From: JAUSPI01 sp964650385 | GTDB lineage: Bacteria > Desulfobacterota > Syntrophia > Syntrophales > JADFWA01 | Assembly (NCBI GenBank): GCA_964650385.1 | Contig: CAZYTP010000012.1 | Span: 1 to 45,080 of the forward strand | DNA: 45,080 nucleotides | Reading direction: 5' to 3' | Part shown: positions 16,796-25,502 of the stretch, in pieces | Layout of the letters: each line of letters opens with the position of its first letter | How positions within the stretch are numbered: position 1 is the stretch's first letter | Translations under genes and position numbers: made by a program | Notes under the pieces: model-generated | Databases searched by the model: none | Told to the model about the DNA's origin: nothing | The model's input: only the letters and a program-made list of their open reading frames with translations

Positions 16796-17407
16796 ATGTT
16801 AAATGTTGGACTGACAGGCGGGATTGCCAGTGGGAAGTCAACGGTTGCTAAGATATTCCAGGAAAAAGGTGCGTACCTGATTGACTTTGATGTCATGGTG
16901 CGCTCTGTTGAGGAACCGGGGGCTCCTGCATGGAAGAGAATCGTAGAAGGTTTCGGGTCGAAAATCCTGAATGAAGACGGGACGATAAACCGTGAGAAAC
17001 TTGGTGCTATTGTCTTTTGTGATAAGGAAAATCTGGAGAAGCTCAACGAAATTGTACATCCTGTCGTTTTTGGAGAATGGAAACAGCAGATTGCTGATAT
17101 AGAGAAAAATGACCCGGATGCCATAGTCGTCTCAGACATTCCTCTCCTGATAGAGGTAGAGAAAGTGGATGAAGTTGACCTGGTTGTCCTGGTCTATATT
17201 TCCCAAGAAGAGCAGATTCGAAGACTCATCGAGAGAGACCGGTGTAGCCGCAGCGAGGCACTGGCCCGAATTGACTCTCAGATGCCGATAGATAAAAAAC
17301 TCTGGTATTCCGATTTTGTAGTTGATAACGGAGGATCGCTTGAGGAGACAGCGGAGCAGGTAAGTGATATCTGGGAGAGGTTTTTAGAGAGAAAAAAGCA
17401 GATTTGA
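16796..17407 (+). CDS. coaE: Dephospho-CoA kinase CoaE
   Basis: Phosphorylates dephospho-CoA in the last step of coenzyme A synthesis. The P-loop GGIASGKST is at 8-16, followed by LIDFDVMVR, the lid-side VHPVVFGEW and VVSDIPLLIEV. Length about 203 is typical. ATG 16796 starts MLNVGLTGG as in most homologues; an earlier in-frame TTG at 16760 would add 12 residues without homology. panC and panD, which act earlier in the same pathway, are elsewhere in the window at 26374-27606. Confidence 0.93.
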   Translation: MLNVGLTGGIASGKSTVAKIFQEKGAYLIDFDVMVRSVEEPGAPAWKRIVEGFGSKILNEDGTINREKLGAIVFCDKENLEKLNEIVHPVVFGEWKQQIADIEKNDPDAIVVSDIPLLIEVEKVDEVDLVVLVYISQEEQIRRLIERDRCSRSEALARIDSQMPIDKKLWYSDFVVDNGGSLEETAEQVSDIWERFLERKKQI

Positions 17408-17420
17408 TACCCCCGTGCAC

Positions 17421-18467
17421 TCATTCAATGGCATAATTGGTGGAGTAACTTTCTGATTTGAGTTTCTTGGCATGGTAGAGCATTATATCCGCTTTTTTCA
17501 AGAGGGATTCCGCTACGCCTATTGATCTGTCTTCAGTCGATGCTACTCCAAAGCTTATTGAAACTGGTGTGGATATTCCCCGTGTCTCCATGGGATTGTT
17601 TTGAAAAAAATTCTGAACGCGGTTCATGAAATTATGGGTTTCTTCAGTGGTTGTATTTGGGAGAATGATTATAAATTCGTCTCCTCCGACCCTTGCAACA
17701 ACGTCACTTTCCCTGCTCAGATCTTCTAAATGGGTTGCGACATATTTTAACAAATCGTCACCGATATCGTGGCCATACCGGTCATTCACAATCTTTAAGT
17801 CATCGATGTCAAGGAATATTAGTGATAAAGGAGTTATATAGCGCTTGGCCTGCCTGAATTCTTTCTTTAACGTATCGTCCATAACTCTGCGATTAAGAAG
17901 TCCTGTAAGTGGATCTCTGAAGGCAAGAGACTTGAGCTTTTCATAGGCTATTACATTCGAAAGGCAGATTGAAATTTTAATAGCAAGTTGCTCAAGCAGG
18001 CCTGTGTCCATGTTGGGTTTAAAATGTTCTTCAGAATGATCTGCCTGGTTCAGGCTGCCGATGATTTTACCGTCGACGGTTAACGGAGCTATGGCAAGAG
18101 ATCCGATAAGGTACTTATGTTTCTGTGGCATAAGTTTGTAGAAGGCTTTTAGGCTGTTATTGATGAGGATGGGTTTAGCCTTGCTTCCGGTAAGGCTTGC
18201 AAATGTCTTTTGGTCTATAAAATTGAGCCGTTCCTTGAAGGTTTCAGATGATATCAGTGCTTCAGTGAGGTTATAAACCTCACTGTTATCGATTATTGAA
18301 ATCCAGACATATGGAATTTCAAACTTTTCTTTAATTTCGGTAAGCAGTTTTTCAAAAAAGTCCTTGAAGTTAAGAATTGACAGGATGCTTGTCTCGACCT
18401 CAAAGAAATTTTGAGCAATATCCTCGTTTGTTCGTAGTGTTTCAAAAATTTTTTTTATGTTATTCAT
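17421..18467 (-). CDS. Diguanylate cyclase with N-terminal DUF484/GAF-like domain
   Basis: About 348 residues from ATG 18467. The N-terminal 170 residues resemble a GAF-type DUF484 sensor (ETSILSILNFKDFFEKLL, IPYVWISIID, IGSLAIAPLTVDGKIIGSLN). The C-terminal GGDEF domain has DPLTGLLNRR, an intact active site GGDEF at 261-265 and an intact inhibitory RxxD (Arg252-Asp255) five residues before it, so it should make c-di-GMP and be product-inhibited. No membrane segment, hence cytoplasmic. The frame is open to a TTG at 18599, but those extra codons look non-coding. It converges with coaE 13 bases away. Confidence 0.9.
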   Translation of the reverse strand: MNNIKKIFETLRTNEDIAQNFFEVETSILSILNFKDFFEKLLTEIKEKFEIPYVWISIIDNSEVYNLTEALISSETFKERLNFIDQKTFASLTGSKAKPILINNSLKAFYKLMPQKHKYLIGSLAIAPLTVDGKIIGSLNQADHSEEHFKPNMDTGLLEQLAIKISICLSNVIAYEKLKSLAFRDPLTGLLNRRVMDDTLKKEFRQAKRYITPLSLIFLDIDDLKIVNDRYGHDIGDDLLKYVATHLEDLSRESDVVARVGGDEFIIILPNTTTEETHNFMNRVQNFFQNNPMETRGISTPVSISFGVASTEDRSIGVAESLLKKADIMLYHAKKLKSESYSTNYAIE

Positions 18468-18745
18468 ACCTGAACCAGCAACCGAGTGGTATCGAAATGT
18501 TTGTGAATCGTAGTTTACAAACTGCAGGGTTAGCATTTGGATGTGTATCCAAAAAAGCAAACCATTTTTATATTTACAAGGGAAATACAAGCAGGACAAA
18601 TTGATGTTGACCGGTTTTCTGAAGGCTAAAATGTATAAGCGAAGCTCACTTTTTCATCTGCTTGTATGAAAAATCTTTCGGTTTGACAAGTACTATATCT
18701 GAATAATTTTTGCAACACAATTTATAGAATTATTTTATATCTTCG

Positions 18746-18774
18746 TTGACAAAATATTGTCATTTTTGTACTGT
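18746..18774 (+). promoter_or_regulatory. Promoter with palindrome upstream of the etfB stump
   Basis: TTGACA at 18746-18751, a 17-base spacer and TACTGT at 18769-18774. The -35 is embedded in TGACAAAATATTGTCA (18747-18762), inverted half-sites TGACAA and TTGTCA with a 4-base centre, which suggests an operator. It points at the truncated etfB at 18832. The rest of the 364-base gap (18468-18831) is AT-rich with nothing else recognised. Confidence 0.45.
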
Positions 18775-18831
18775 ACTTCAAAACTCTTCACGATATTGAA
18801 GGGTTTTGACCTATGGGGGTTGAAAATATCG

Positions 18832-18930
18832 TTGAATATTGCCGTCTGTGTCAAACAGGTTCCTGACCCTGAACATTTTGATAAAATTTCCATTGATCCG
18901 AGAACCGGGTCTATGCAGCCAAGTGGCTGA
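18832..18930 (+). pseudogene. etfB: Truncated electron transfer flavoprotein beta subunit (N-terminal 32 codons)
   Basis: Translation from TTG 18832 gives NIAVCVKQVPDPEHFDKIS then IDPRTGSMQPSG and a TGA. This is the unmistakable N-terminus of EtfB (xIAVCVKQVPDxE). A complete EtfB is about 250 residues; the rest is missing, and the fragment ends one base before the mobA stop codon on the other strand. A promoter-like site is retained upstream. It is best read as a deletion relic, with mobA abutting the breakpoint. Confidence 0.75.
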
Positions 18931-18931
18931 T

Positions 18932-19501
18932 CTATTGTAAAATCAAGGTCAAATCTTCCTTCGTGTTGATGTTGGAGAACATCATCCTTTCAGGACCGAA
19001 GGTTGTTATGATGTCGTCCGGAATTTTCAAGACTTTTAAGCTTTTGAAGAAACCGGTTATCTTGAGTTTGTCCGTATCGATTGACTTTTTGATATGGGGA
19101 AGGCACCTGCTGGAGTAGATAGCATGGAGGGGCTGAAGTCCGTCCGGAGGAGAGGGGATAACTATGTCATAGTGTCTGGTGTTGGCAATCATATATTCTA
19201 TAAAACTTCTGTTCAGGAATGGCATATCGCAAGCTGAGACGAATGAGTGGTCACAGGTCGAATAAAAAAGGCCGGTATAAATACCTCCTATGGCACCCTT
19301 TTCTTTGATGATATCGGTCACAATTTTAACATCCTGATCGAGATACTCGAGTGGGGAGTTGGTGACGAGTATAACTTCATCGAAGATATTTTTGAAAAGC
19401 CTTACCGTTCTGTCTATTAGCCGCTCACCGTCAATTTCAATAAAGGCCTTGTTTGTCCCCATCCTGACATTTTTGCCGCCAGATAAAATAATCCCTGTCA
19501 T
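18932..19501 (-). CDS. mobA: Molybdenum cofactor guanylyltransferase MobA
   Basis: Attaches GMP to molybdopterin to form the guanine dinucleotide cofactor used by DMSO-reductase-type enzymes such as formate dehydrogenase. Motifs: GIILSGGKNVRMGTNKAF (nucleotide-binding GGxxxRMGxxKA), DIIKEKGAIGGIYTGL, SACDMPF and GLQPLHAIYS. Length 189 is typical. GAGGAAAA lies just before the ATG. No other molybdopterin gene is in the window. Its 3' end touches the etfB relic. Confidence 0.92.
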   Translation of the reverse strand: MTGIILSGGKNVRMGTNKAFIEIDGERLIDRTVRLFKNIFDEVILVTNSPLEYLDQDVKIVTDIIKEKGAIGGIYTGLFYSTCDHSFVSACDMPFLNRSFIEYMIANTRHYDIVIPSPPDGLQPLHAIYSSRCLPHIKKSIDTDKLKITGFFKSLKVLKIPDDIITTFGPERMMFSNINTKEDLTLILQ

Positions 19502-19696
19502 TTTTCCTCACTATGGATTTTTAAACATGGAATATTAGCCATAATGGTAGAAATAAGTCCACAAAAAATTTCTGGAAGTTTGTCAGTATCGGCAGTTTTG
19601 TGAAAAGTCAACTTTTAGCTGTCTTTATCTCTTTTGAATATCATAACGGTATTGTGTTATTATACCACTTAACAACGAAAGCGAAGACTGAGAATT

Positions 19697-20305
19697 ATGT
19701 TAAGGACAATTACTGAAGAGCTTAGGAATCATGCACCATTTACTGTACTTGGAGCAATGACCGGTTTAGTTGTCATGGTGTTATTGTATAAAATTCCTTA
19801 CCGAATCTCCTACAATATTTTCTATATATTACATCCTGCCCATGTTCTTTTGAGTGCTATTGTTACCGCATCTATGTACAGACTTCACATAACCGGTAAG
19901 TACAAACTTTTGAGTCTAATCTTGGTGGGCTATTTTGGTTCTGTTGGAATAGCCACTCTCAGTGACTCAATAATTCCTTATCTGGGAGAAGCTTTGTTAG
20001 ACCTTCCCAATAAAGGAATCCACATAGGTTTTATTGAAGAATGGTGGCTTGTAAATCCAGCGGCGTTTGCAGGTATTGCTATTGCCTATTTCAGGCCTAC
20101 TACCAAATTTCCTCATGCCTGGCATGTATTGTTGAGTACCTGGGCATCTTCGTTTCATATTATAATGGCAGTCGGGGGGGTATTGAGTGGGAGCCTGATT
20201 ATTACAGCGCTTATATTCCTCTTTATCTCGGTTTGGATTCCATGTTGTATGAGTGATATTGTATTTCCGCTCCTGTTTGTTGGGGGAAACGCTAAAAAAG
20301 ATTAG
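19697..20305 (+). CDS. Conserved polytopic membrane protein of unknown function
   Basis: A 202-residue protein with about five to six hydrophobic segments, for example FTVLGAMTGLVVMVLLYKIP, LLSAIVTASMYRL and LSLILVGYFGSVGIATL. Histidines cluster at or in the membrane (NHAPF, HPAHVLL, HIGFIEEWW, HAWHVLL, SFHIIM), which hints at metal or heme binding or ion movement, but I do not recognise the family. A promoter-like TATTAT region and a weak ribosome site precede ATG 19697. lptF follows 122 bases later with a hairpin-rich leader between them. Confidence 0.7.
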   Translation: MLRTITEELRNHAPFTVLGAMTGLVVMVLLYKIPYRISYNIFYILHPAHVLLSAIVTASMYRLHITGKYKLLSLILVGYFGSVGIATLSDSIIPYLGEALLDLPNKGIHIGFIEEWWLVNPAAFAGIAIAYFRPTTKFPHAWHVLLSTWASSFHIIMAVGGVLSGSLIITALIFLFISVWIPCCMSDIVFPLLFVGGNAKKD

Positions 20306-20337
20306 AATCCAGACCTGTAGAAGTGGGCCAATAATCG

Positions 20338-20395
20338 CTTGCCCGGGTACTGTGGTGGTGATATATGTTCGGGTAAGAGGGGGAATATGAGCCCC
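20338..20395 (+). promoter_or_regulatory. Hairpin-rich leader before lptF
   Basis: CTTGCCCG (20338-20345) pairs with CGGGTAAG (20370-20377) including one G-U pair, and is immediately followed by GGGG/CCCC (20379-20382 with 20392-20395). Two stacked stems 33 bases before the lptF start could be a 5'-UTR structure. No T run follows, so it is not a terminator. It does not match any riboswitch class I know. Confidence 0.35.
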
Positions 20396-20427
20396 GTGTA
20401 TTAGAATTTTTGTAACAGGATTCTTTG

Positions 20428-21606
20428 ATGTTTAAAATCATAAATCGATATATCCTAAAGGAGATATCAATTCCGTTCTTTCTAACGCTGTTTGTATTTA
20501 CATTCATCCTTCTGATGGGGAAAATTCTCCAGCTTATGGATCTCATGGTGAATAAAGGTGTAAGCTTTATCGACATATCGAAGCTTGTCATTTTTTTAAT
20601 GCCCTCATTTCTTGTTTTTACTGTACCTACAGCGTTTCTGATATCCATACTAATTGGACTGGGAAGGCTTTCTGGTGATAACGAAATAACCGTTTTTAAG
20701 GCATCGGGGATAAGTTTATACCAGCTTTTATTCCCCATAGCCTTCGCTTCCCTGATTACGTTTATTATGACTGCTGTGATAACTTTCTTTCTGGTTCCAA
20801 ATAGTAATCATGCCACGAGAAACCTTCTCTTTGATATAGCAAGACAGAAGGCGAGTATAGGTATAAAAGAAAAAGTTTTTAACGATGACTTCAAGGATAT
20901 TGTCTTTTATGCGGAAAAGGTCCCGGTTCATGGAGATTTCATGGAAGGGGTTATTGTGTTCGACAACCAGTTGAGCAGAGAGCCCAATACAATTATCGCC
21001 CGTAAGGGTTATCTTCTTTCTGATCCGAAGACACTCAGTGTAGTTTTGAGGCTGGAAAACGGCAGTACTCATACTGTAGATAAGAACCTGAAAAGTTATA
21101 AAAAAATGGACTTCAGTACCTACGATGTTAACCTTAACCTGAGGATGGCTACTGGAGAAGGGGAGAAAGCGACGGCGAAAAAAAGCACAGAAATGACCGT
21201 CTGGGAACTGTCTGAAGAGATAAAAAGTTCGGGTTTAAAAGAGGCAGCGATAAGAGAACTTGCCATTGAGTTTCACAAAAAGCTTTCAATTCCAGTCTCT
21301 TGTGTAATTTTTGGAATTCTGGGAATTCCTCTTGGGATAAGAGAAAACAGGTCAGGGAAATCAAAAGGATTTACCGTTGGCCTTTTTGTGGCCCTGATTT
21401 ATTACATGTTGCAGTTGTGCGGTGAGGGTCTGGGAGAAATTGGCAAACTTCCTCCCGCGATAGGGGTGTGGGCACCAAATGTAATCTTTGGAGCAGCTGG
21501 AATCTATATATTTATCCTGGCTGCACAAGAAAAACTGCCAGACTTTGGCGGTTATGTCGATAAAGGTAAAAAATTTATTGCAAGCTGGAAAGGCCTCCGA
21601 TCATGA
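20428..21606 (+). CDS. lptF: LPS export ABC transporter permease LptF
   Basis: An inner-membrane permease of the LptB2FGC complex that extracts lipopolysaccharide and passes it to the periplasmic bridge. The N-terminal signature FKIINRYILKEISIPFFLTL, helices in both halves, a central periplasmic beta-jellyroll region (residues about 130-260) and a C-terminal IPVSCVIFGILGIPLGIREN block fit the YjgP/YjgQ family at the usual length (392). ATG 20428 is preferred over a TTG at 20425. It overlaps lptG by 4 bases (ATGA), so the heterodimer is made from one message. lptB and lptC are not in the window. Confidence 0.93.
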   Translation: MFKIINRYILKEISIPFFLTLFVFTFILLMGKILQLMDLMVNKGVSFIDISKLVIFLMPSFLVFTVPTAFLISILIGLGRLSGDNEITVFKASGISLYQLLFPIAFASLITFIMTAVITFFLVPNSNHATRNLLFDIARQKASIGIKEKVFNDDFKDIVFYAEKVPVHGDFMEGVIVFDNQLSREPNTIIARKGYLLSDPKTLSVVLRLENGSTHTVDKNLKSYKKMDFSTYDVNLNLRMATGEGEKATAKKSTEMTVWELSEEIKSSGLKEAAIRELAIEFHKKLSIPVSCVIFGILGIPLGIRENRSGKSKGFTVGLFVALIYYMLQLCGEGLGEIGKLPPAIGVWAPNVIFGAAGIYIFILAAQEKLPDFGGYVDKGKKFIASWKGLRS

Positions 21607-22682
21607 GCATACTTGACCGGTATATATCGAAAGAATACATCAGGATTTTCTTCCTTGTGGTTGCATCATTTTTATCACTCTATCTTATTATCGATTTTTT
21701 TGAGAAGATAAGAATGTTCTTGAGTAACAGTGCTTCATTTTACCAGATAGCGTCTTATTTTTTCTTAAAAGTCCCGATGATCATATCTCAGACTATGCCA
21801 GCTGCAGTCCTCTTAGCCGCTCTTTTGACTTTTGGAATGCTCTCAAAACATAGCGAAATAGTTGCTATGAAGGCAAATGGAGTGAGCCTTTATAAAGCGT
21901 CACTTCCAGTAATAATAATCTCTGTCATAGTTTGCATTTTTATTTTCCTTTTTAATGAATTTATTACCCCGTATGCCAACCAGAAGGCTGAATATATTAA
22001 ACTTGTTGAAGTGCAGAAGCGTAAGAAGCTGGGTTCTTTCAAGCAGAACCAGATGTGGTATAGGAGTAAGGATGCCATCTATAATTTCAATATGTTTAAT
22101 TCTGTTACCAACACACTAAAGGGGATTACCATTAACTATCTGGATCGTAATTTCGAACCGTTAATGAGGATCGATGCAAAAGAGGCAAAATGGGAAAATG
22201 GAAAATGGGTGTTTCGTGATCTTATCATTACAAGATTTCCTCCCGAAGGTTTCTCTATCCTTGAGCGTTTTACAACGAAGGTCGTAAACATCCCTGAAAA
22301 GCCTTCGGATTTTAAAGTTGTTCAAAAGGACGTTGAAGAGATGGGGTATCTGGAATTAAAAAATTATGTAAAAAAGATCCAATTTGAAGGATACGATGCC
22401 ACACGATATCTGGCTGACCTGCATGGAAAGATCGCCTTCCCGCTGATAAGCATTATTCTTGCTGTAATAGGAATCTCTTTTTCTTTGAAGACGGAGCGGA
22501 GCGGAGGGGTTACTCAAAGTATTGGTTCTGGTATCGTTATAGGCTTTTCTTACTGGGTAGTTTTTGCCTTTGCACTATCCCTGGGGCGTTCCGGAACACT
22601 CCCGCCACTTTTAGCTGCATGGCTTGCAAATATTATCTTCGGTTCTGCAGCGGCTGTGATGTTTTTTCGTGTGAGGACATAA
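21603..22682 (+). CDS. lptG: LPS export ABC transporter permease LptG
   Basis: The partner of LptF. It starts MSILDRYISKEYIRIFFLVV, has the typical three N-terminal helices, a periplasmic jellyroll (about 135-260; QNQMWYRSKDAIYNFNMF) and three C-terminal helices including HGKIAFPLISIILAVIGISF and SIGSGIVIGFSYWVVF. Length 359 is normal. LptF is normally encoded first, as here. A 219-base gap with a family C repeat follows, then the convergent ahcY. Confidence 0.93.
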   Translation: MSILDRYISKEYIRIFFLVVASFLSLYLIIDFFEKIRMFLSNSASFYQIASYFFLKVPMIISQTMPAAVLLAALLTFGMLSKHSEIVAMKANGVSLYKASLPVIIISVIVCIFIFLFNEFITPYANQKAEYIKLVEVQKRKKLGSFKQNQMWYRSKDAIYNFNMFNSVTNTLKGITINYLDRNFEPLMRIDAKEAKWENGKWVFRDLIITRFPPEGFSILERFTTKVVNIPEKPSDFKVVQKDVEEMGYLELKNYVKKIQFEGYDATRYLADLHGKIAFPLISIILAVIGISFSLKTERSGGVTQSIGSGIVIGFSYWVVFAFALSLGRSGTLPPLLAAWLANIIFGSAAAVMFFRVRT

Positions 22683-22767
22683 TGTGGCAGGACTAAAGCC
22701 AAAGCCCTGCGCTACATTGATTTTTACAAGTGCGTCAACTTCTAACTTCAAACCAAATCCTGACGGC

Positions 22768-22884
22768 TGAACTGAACAGCGAGCGCATTCCCCGCTGCTC
22801 GCGGCGGGGTTAGCGAGCGAATAAAAAATAAACATTTTCCTTAACAGTCGGAGATTCTCCGCAACTTGTTGCGGGAAGCTTCAA
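22768..22884. repeat. Dispersed repeat family C, long copy
   Basis: Begins TGAACTGAACAGCGAGCGCA, contains a CCCCGCTGCTCGCGGCGGGG hairpin, then TTAACAGTCGG, and ends CTCCGCAACTTGTTGCGGG plus AGCTTCAA. It shares its ends with 14589-14637 and 27821-27870. It fills the convergent lptG/ahcY gap and may act as a two-way transcription stop. Confidence 0.65.
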
Positions 22885-22901
22885 TGCTGATAGCTGATTA
22901 A

Positions 22902-24161
22902 TTACGTTCCCATCTCCCACGAGTTGAGGTATTTTTCCTGTTCCTCTGTTAGTGTATCTATTCTAATTCCCATGGATTTTAATTTCAGCCTTGCTATTTT
23001 TTTATCAATATCTTCGGGAACGCTGTATACCCTGTTCTCCAGATTCCCCCCGTTTTTCACGAGATACTCAGCCGCTAAAGCTTGATTGGCAAAACTCATA
23101 TCCATTACACTGGAAGGATGTCCCTCCGCAGCCGCAAGATTTACCAGCCTTCCTTCACCCAGAACACATATCTTCTTTCCATCTGACAGAGTATATTCAT
23201 CGATATAATCTCTGATTCTTCTGGTGTTCGTTGAAATCTCTTTCAGACCTTCAATATCCAGTTCAACATTAAAATGTCCTGAATTGGCGACGATGGCGCC
23301 ATCCTTCATTTTTTGGAAGTGTTCCTTACGGAGGACATTTATATCACCCGTGAGAGTGCAGAAAAAATCGCCTATGTCGTCTGCCGCATCGGCGATAGGC
23401 ATAACCCTGTAACCATCCATCGTAGCTTCAAGGGCACGCAGCGGATCGACCTCAGTTACTATAACATTTGCACCCATTCCTGAAGCCCTCATAGCAACTC
23501 CTCTTCCGCACCATCCATAGCCGCACACCACAAATACCGATCCCGCCAAGAGACGGTTTGTTGCCCTTATAATACCGTCGATCGTGCTCTGGCCGGTGCC
23601 GTATCTGTTATCAAACATATGCTTCGTACTGGCGTCGTTGACGGCAATCAAAGGGAAACGAAGAACTCCCTTCTCAGCCATCGCCTTCAATCTTATTACT
23701 CCAGTAGTGGTCTCTTCCGTTCCGCCAATAATTTCCTCTATGAGGTCCTGACGGTTGGAGTGTATCGTTGACACCAGATCGGCGCCATCATCCATCGTTA
23801 CTGTCGGTCTTGTATCCAGTACGGAATAGATATGTTTATAATAAGTGTCGGTATCTTCTCCATTTATAGCATAAACAGGGATATCATGATACTTTACCAG
23901 ATATGCTGCTACGTAATCCTGGGTGCTGAGAGGATTTGATGCGCAGAGAGAAATCTCGGCACCGCCGGCTTTGAGAGTTTCCATGAGACTTGCTGTTTCG
24001 GTGGTAACGTGAAGACAGGTACCAAGTCTTACTCCTTTTAGCGGTTTTTCTTTCTGAAATCTTTCTTTAATAATATTCAAAACGGGCATGCTTTTATTGG
24101 CCCACTCAACACTCAAATTCCCTTCTTCGGCAAGGTTGATATCCTTGATGTCAAACTCCAT
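22902..24161 (-). CDS. ahcY: Adenosylhomocysteinase
   Basis: Splits S-adenosylhomocysteine into adenosine and homocysteine and so relieves product inhibition of methyltransferases. Motifs: CLHVTTETASLMETL, CASNPLSTQDYVAA, a DDGADL substrate motif, the NAD-binding GYGWCGRG at 214-221, and the C-terminal LVNLAAAEGHPSSVMDMSFA. The 419-residue length is that of the shorter prokaryotic type. AGGAGA lies 7 bases before the ATG. metK is immediately upstream on the same strand, so the two make and recycle the SAM cycle, although an intrinsic-terminator-like hairpin separates them. Confidence 0.95.
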   Translation of the reverse strand: MEFDIKDINLAEEGNLSVEWANKSMPVLNIIKERFQKEKPLKGVRLGTCLHVTTETASLMETLKAGGAEISLCASNPLSTQDYVAAYLVKYHDIPVYAINGEDTDTYYKHIYSVLDTRPTVTMDDGADLVSTIHSNRQDLIEEIIGGTEETTTGVIRLKAMAEKGVLRFPLIAVNDASTKHMFDNRYGTGQSTIDGIIRATNRLLAGSVFVVCGYGWCGRGVAMRASGMGANVIVTEVDPLRALEATMDGYRVMPIADAADDIGDFFCTLTGDINVLRKEHFQKMKDGAIVANSGHFNVELDIEGLKEISTNTRRIRDYIDEYTLSDGKKICVLGEGRLVNLAAAEGHPSSVMDMSFANQALAAEYLVKNGGNLENRVYSVPEDIDKKIARLKLKSMGIRIDTLTEEQEKYLNSWEMGT

Positions 24162-24190
24162 TTTCTTCTCCTATTTGATTGTTGTTATAC

Positions 24191-24236
24191 AAAAAACCCC
24201 TATCCCCGCTTTAGTAAAGGAGGATAAGGGGGGGTT
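24191..24236 (-). terminator. Intrinsic terminator between metK and ahcY
   Basis: On the minus strand AACCCCCCTTATCC pairs with GGATAGGGGTT around a CTTTACTAAAG inner hairpin and is followed by T6 (24196-24191). The next gene ahcY starts only 30 bases later. It could uncouple metK from ahcY or let partial read-through set their ratio. Confidence 0.6.
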
Positions 24237-24252
24237 GATGTCTGTTAATTAA

Positions 24253-25434
24253 TTATTTAATGCCTGCTGCATCTTTTACTTCATCTACCATGTCTGTTTT
24301 TTCCCAGACAAAATCATCCATAAATAAGGTTGTGGGCAATTTTCTGTAAACATCTCCATTGAGGAGATCAAAATGTTCAATCATACCCCTCGGGGTTAAA
24401 TCAAAAACATCTCCTACAACGTCGTCAATCTTTCTATCGGGGATGATTCCTGTTCCGAAGGTATTGACATAAATAGACATGGGCCTGGCGACACCAATGG
24501 CGTAGGCCAGTTGTACTGAACATTTGGTAGCCAGACCGGCTGCCACAATGTTCTTAGCGGCAAAGCGAGCGCCAAATGCTGCGGAACAGTCTACCTTTTC
24601 CGGTGATTTATTAACTACCGAACCTCCGCCCAACTGTGCCCCGGGGTATCCTCCATAAAACTGAACAACGAGCTTGCGGCCTGTCACTCCTGAATCGGCC
24701 GCACTACAGGAATTGGTTGCCTGCCATTCCCCCGTAGGATTGAACAGGAATTCTGTTTCTTTGTCTACCCACTCACCGAGGTTTTTAAAGGCAATTTCCT
24801 TGGCCTGTAGCTCTATGCTGTTTTTGAAACTATCCGGAACTTGACGGTAATCAATGGCGTTGGACATGAGAACTTTTGAAACTCTTAAAGGGGTACCATC
24901 CTCGCCATAATTTACAGTTACCTGACCTTTACCATCAGGGGCGAAAACGGGATTTCCGCAATTCTCAAACGCCCTCATCATATTGTTTACTAAAACATAT
25001 GTGAGCGGCAGTAATTCAGGGGTTTCGTTAACAGCAAATCCGTACATGATGCCCTGGTCTCCGGCGCCAATTTCCTTATGTTTGCCTAAATCAGCCCTGG
25101 TGCCGATATTGATATCGGGAGATTGTGGGATAATAGCATTGAAAATCCCCATGGCACTTCCGTTGAGTCCGAGTGCGGAATCGTTGTAACCCAGCCCCAT
25201 AACCGTTTTGCGAACAGACTTTTCTATGTCGACATAAATCCTTGTGGCGACTTCACCGCCTACGATACAAAAGCCCTTTCCTAAGAATACTTCAATGCCG
25301 CAATGAGGCATCGAGTCTGCATTCATCCCGATTTTCTTTTCTTCATCCAGAATATAGGCGATGATATCCGCCGCAATAGCATCGGCCACTAAATCGGGGT
25401 GGCCTACCTTTATACTTTCAGCTGTAATATGCAT
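24253..25434 (-). CDS. metK: Methionine adenosyltransferase MetK (divergent bacterial type)
   Basis: Makes S-adenosylmethionine from methionine and ATP. Catalytic positions are kept: GHPD (His12, Asp14), GAGDQGIMYG, PDGKGQVTV, DSGVTGRKLVVQFYGG and NKSPEKVD. Surroundings differ from the common type: the loop between FLFNPTGEW and the DSGVTGRK motif is changed (QATNSCSAAD), and KVDRSAAY reads KVDCSAAF. Length 393 is normal, but the N-terminus is short (MHITAESIKV). AAGGAGA is just before the ATG. The order DUF502-metK-ahcY on one strand suggests a SAM-cycle unit. Confidence 0.92.
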   Translation of the reverse strand: MHITAESIKVGHPDLVADAIAADIIAYILDEEKKIGMNADSMPHCGIEVFLGKGFCIVGGEVATRIYVDIEKSVRKTVMGLGYNDSALGLNGSAMGIFNAIIPQSPDINIGTRADLGKHKEIGAGDQGIMYGFAVNETPELLPLTYVLVNNMMRAFENCGNPVFAPDGKGQVTVNYGEDGTPLRVSKVLMSNAIDYRQVPDSFKNSIELQAKEIAFKNLGEWVDKETEFLFNPTGEWQATNSCSAADSGVTGRKLVVQFYGGYPGAQLGGGSVVNKSPEKVDCSAAFGARFAAKNIVAAGLATKCSVQLAYAIGVARPMSIYVNTFGTGIIPDRKIDDVVGDVFDLTPRGMIEHFDLLNGDVYRKLPTTLFMDDFVWEKTDMVDEVKDAAGIK

Positions 25435-25502
25435 TTTCTCTCCTTTTCGCTTTAATTTTCATTTGGGTACTGATGCCGTAGCAGTTTACGTTTCAGATCA
25501 CT

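Noticed and set aside
18468..18599. 44 extra N-terminal codons of the GGDEF protein
   Set aside because: They start at TTG with no ribosome site and the translation does not resemble the DUF484 or GGDEF families.
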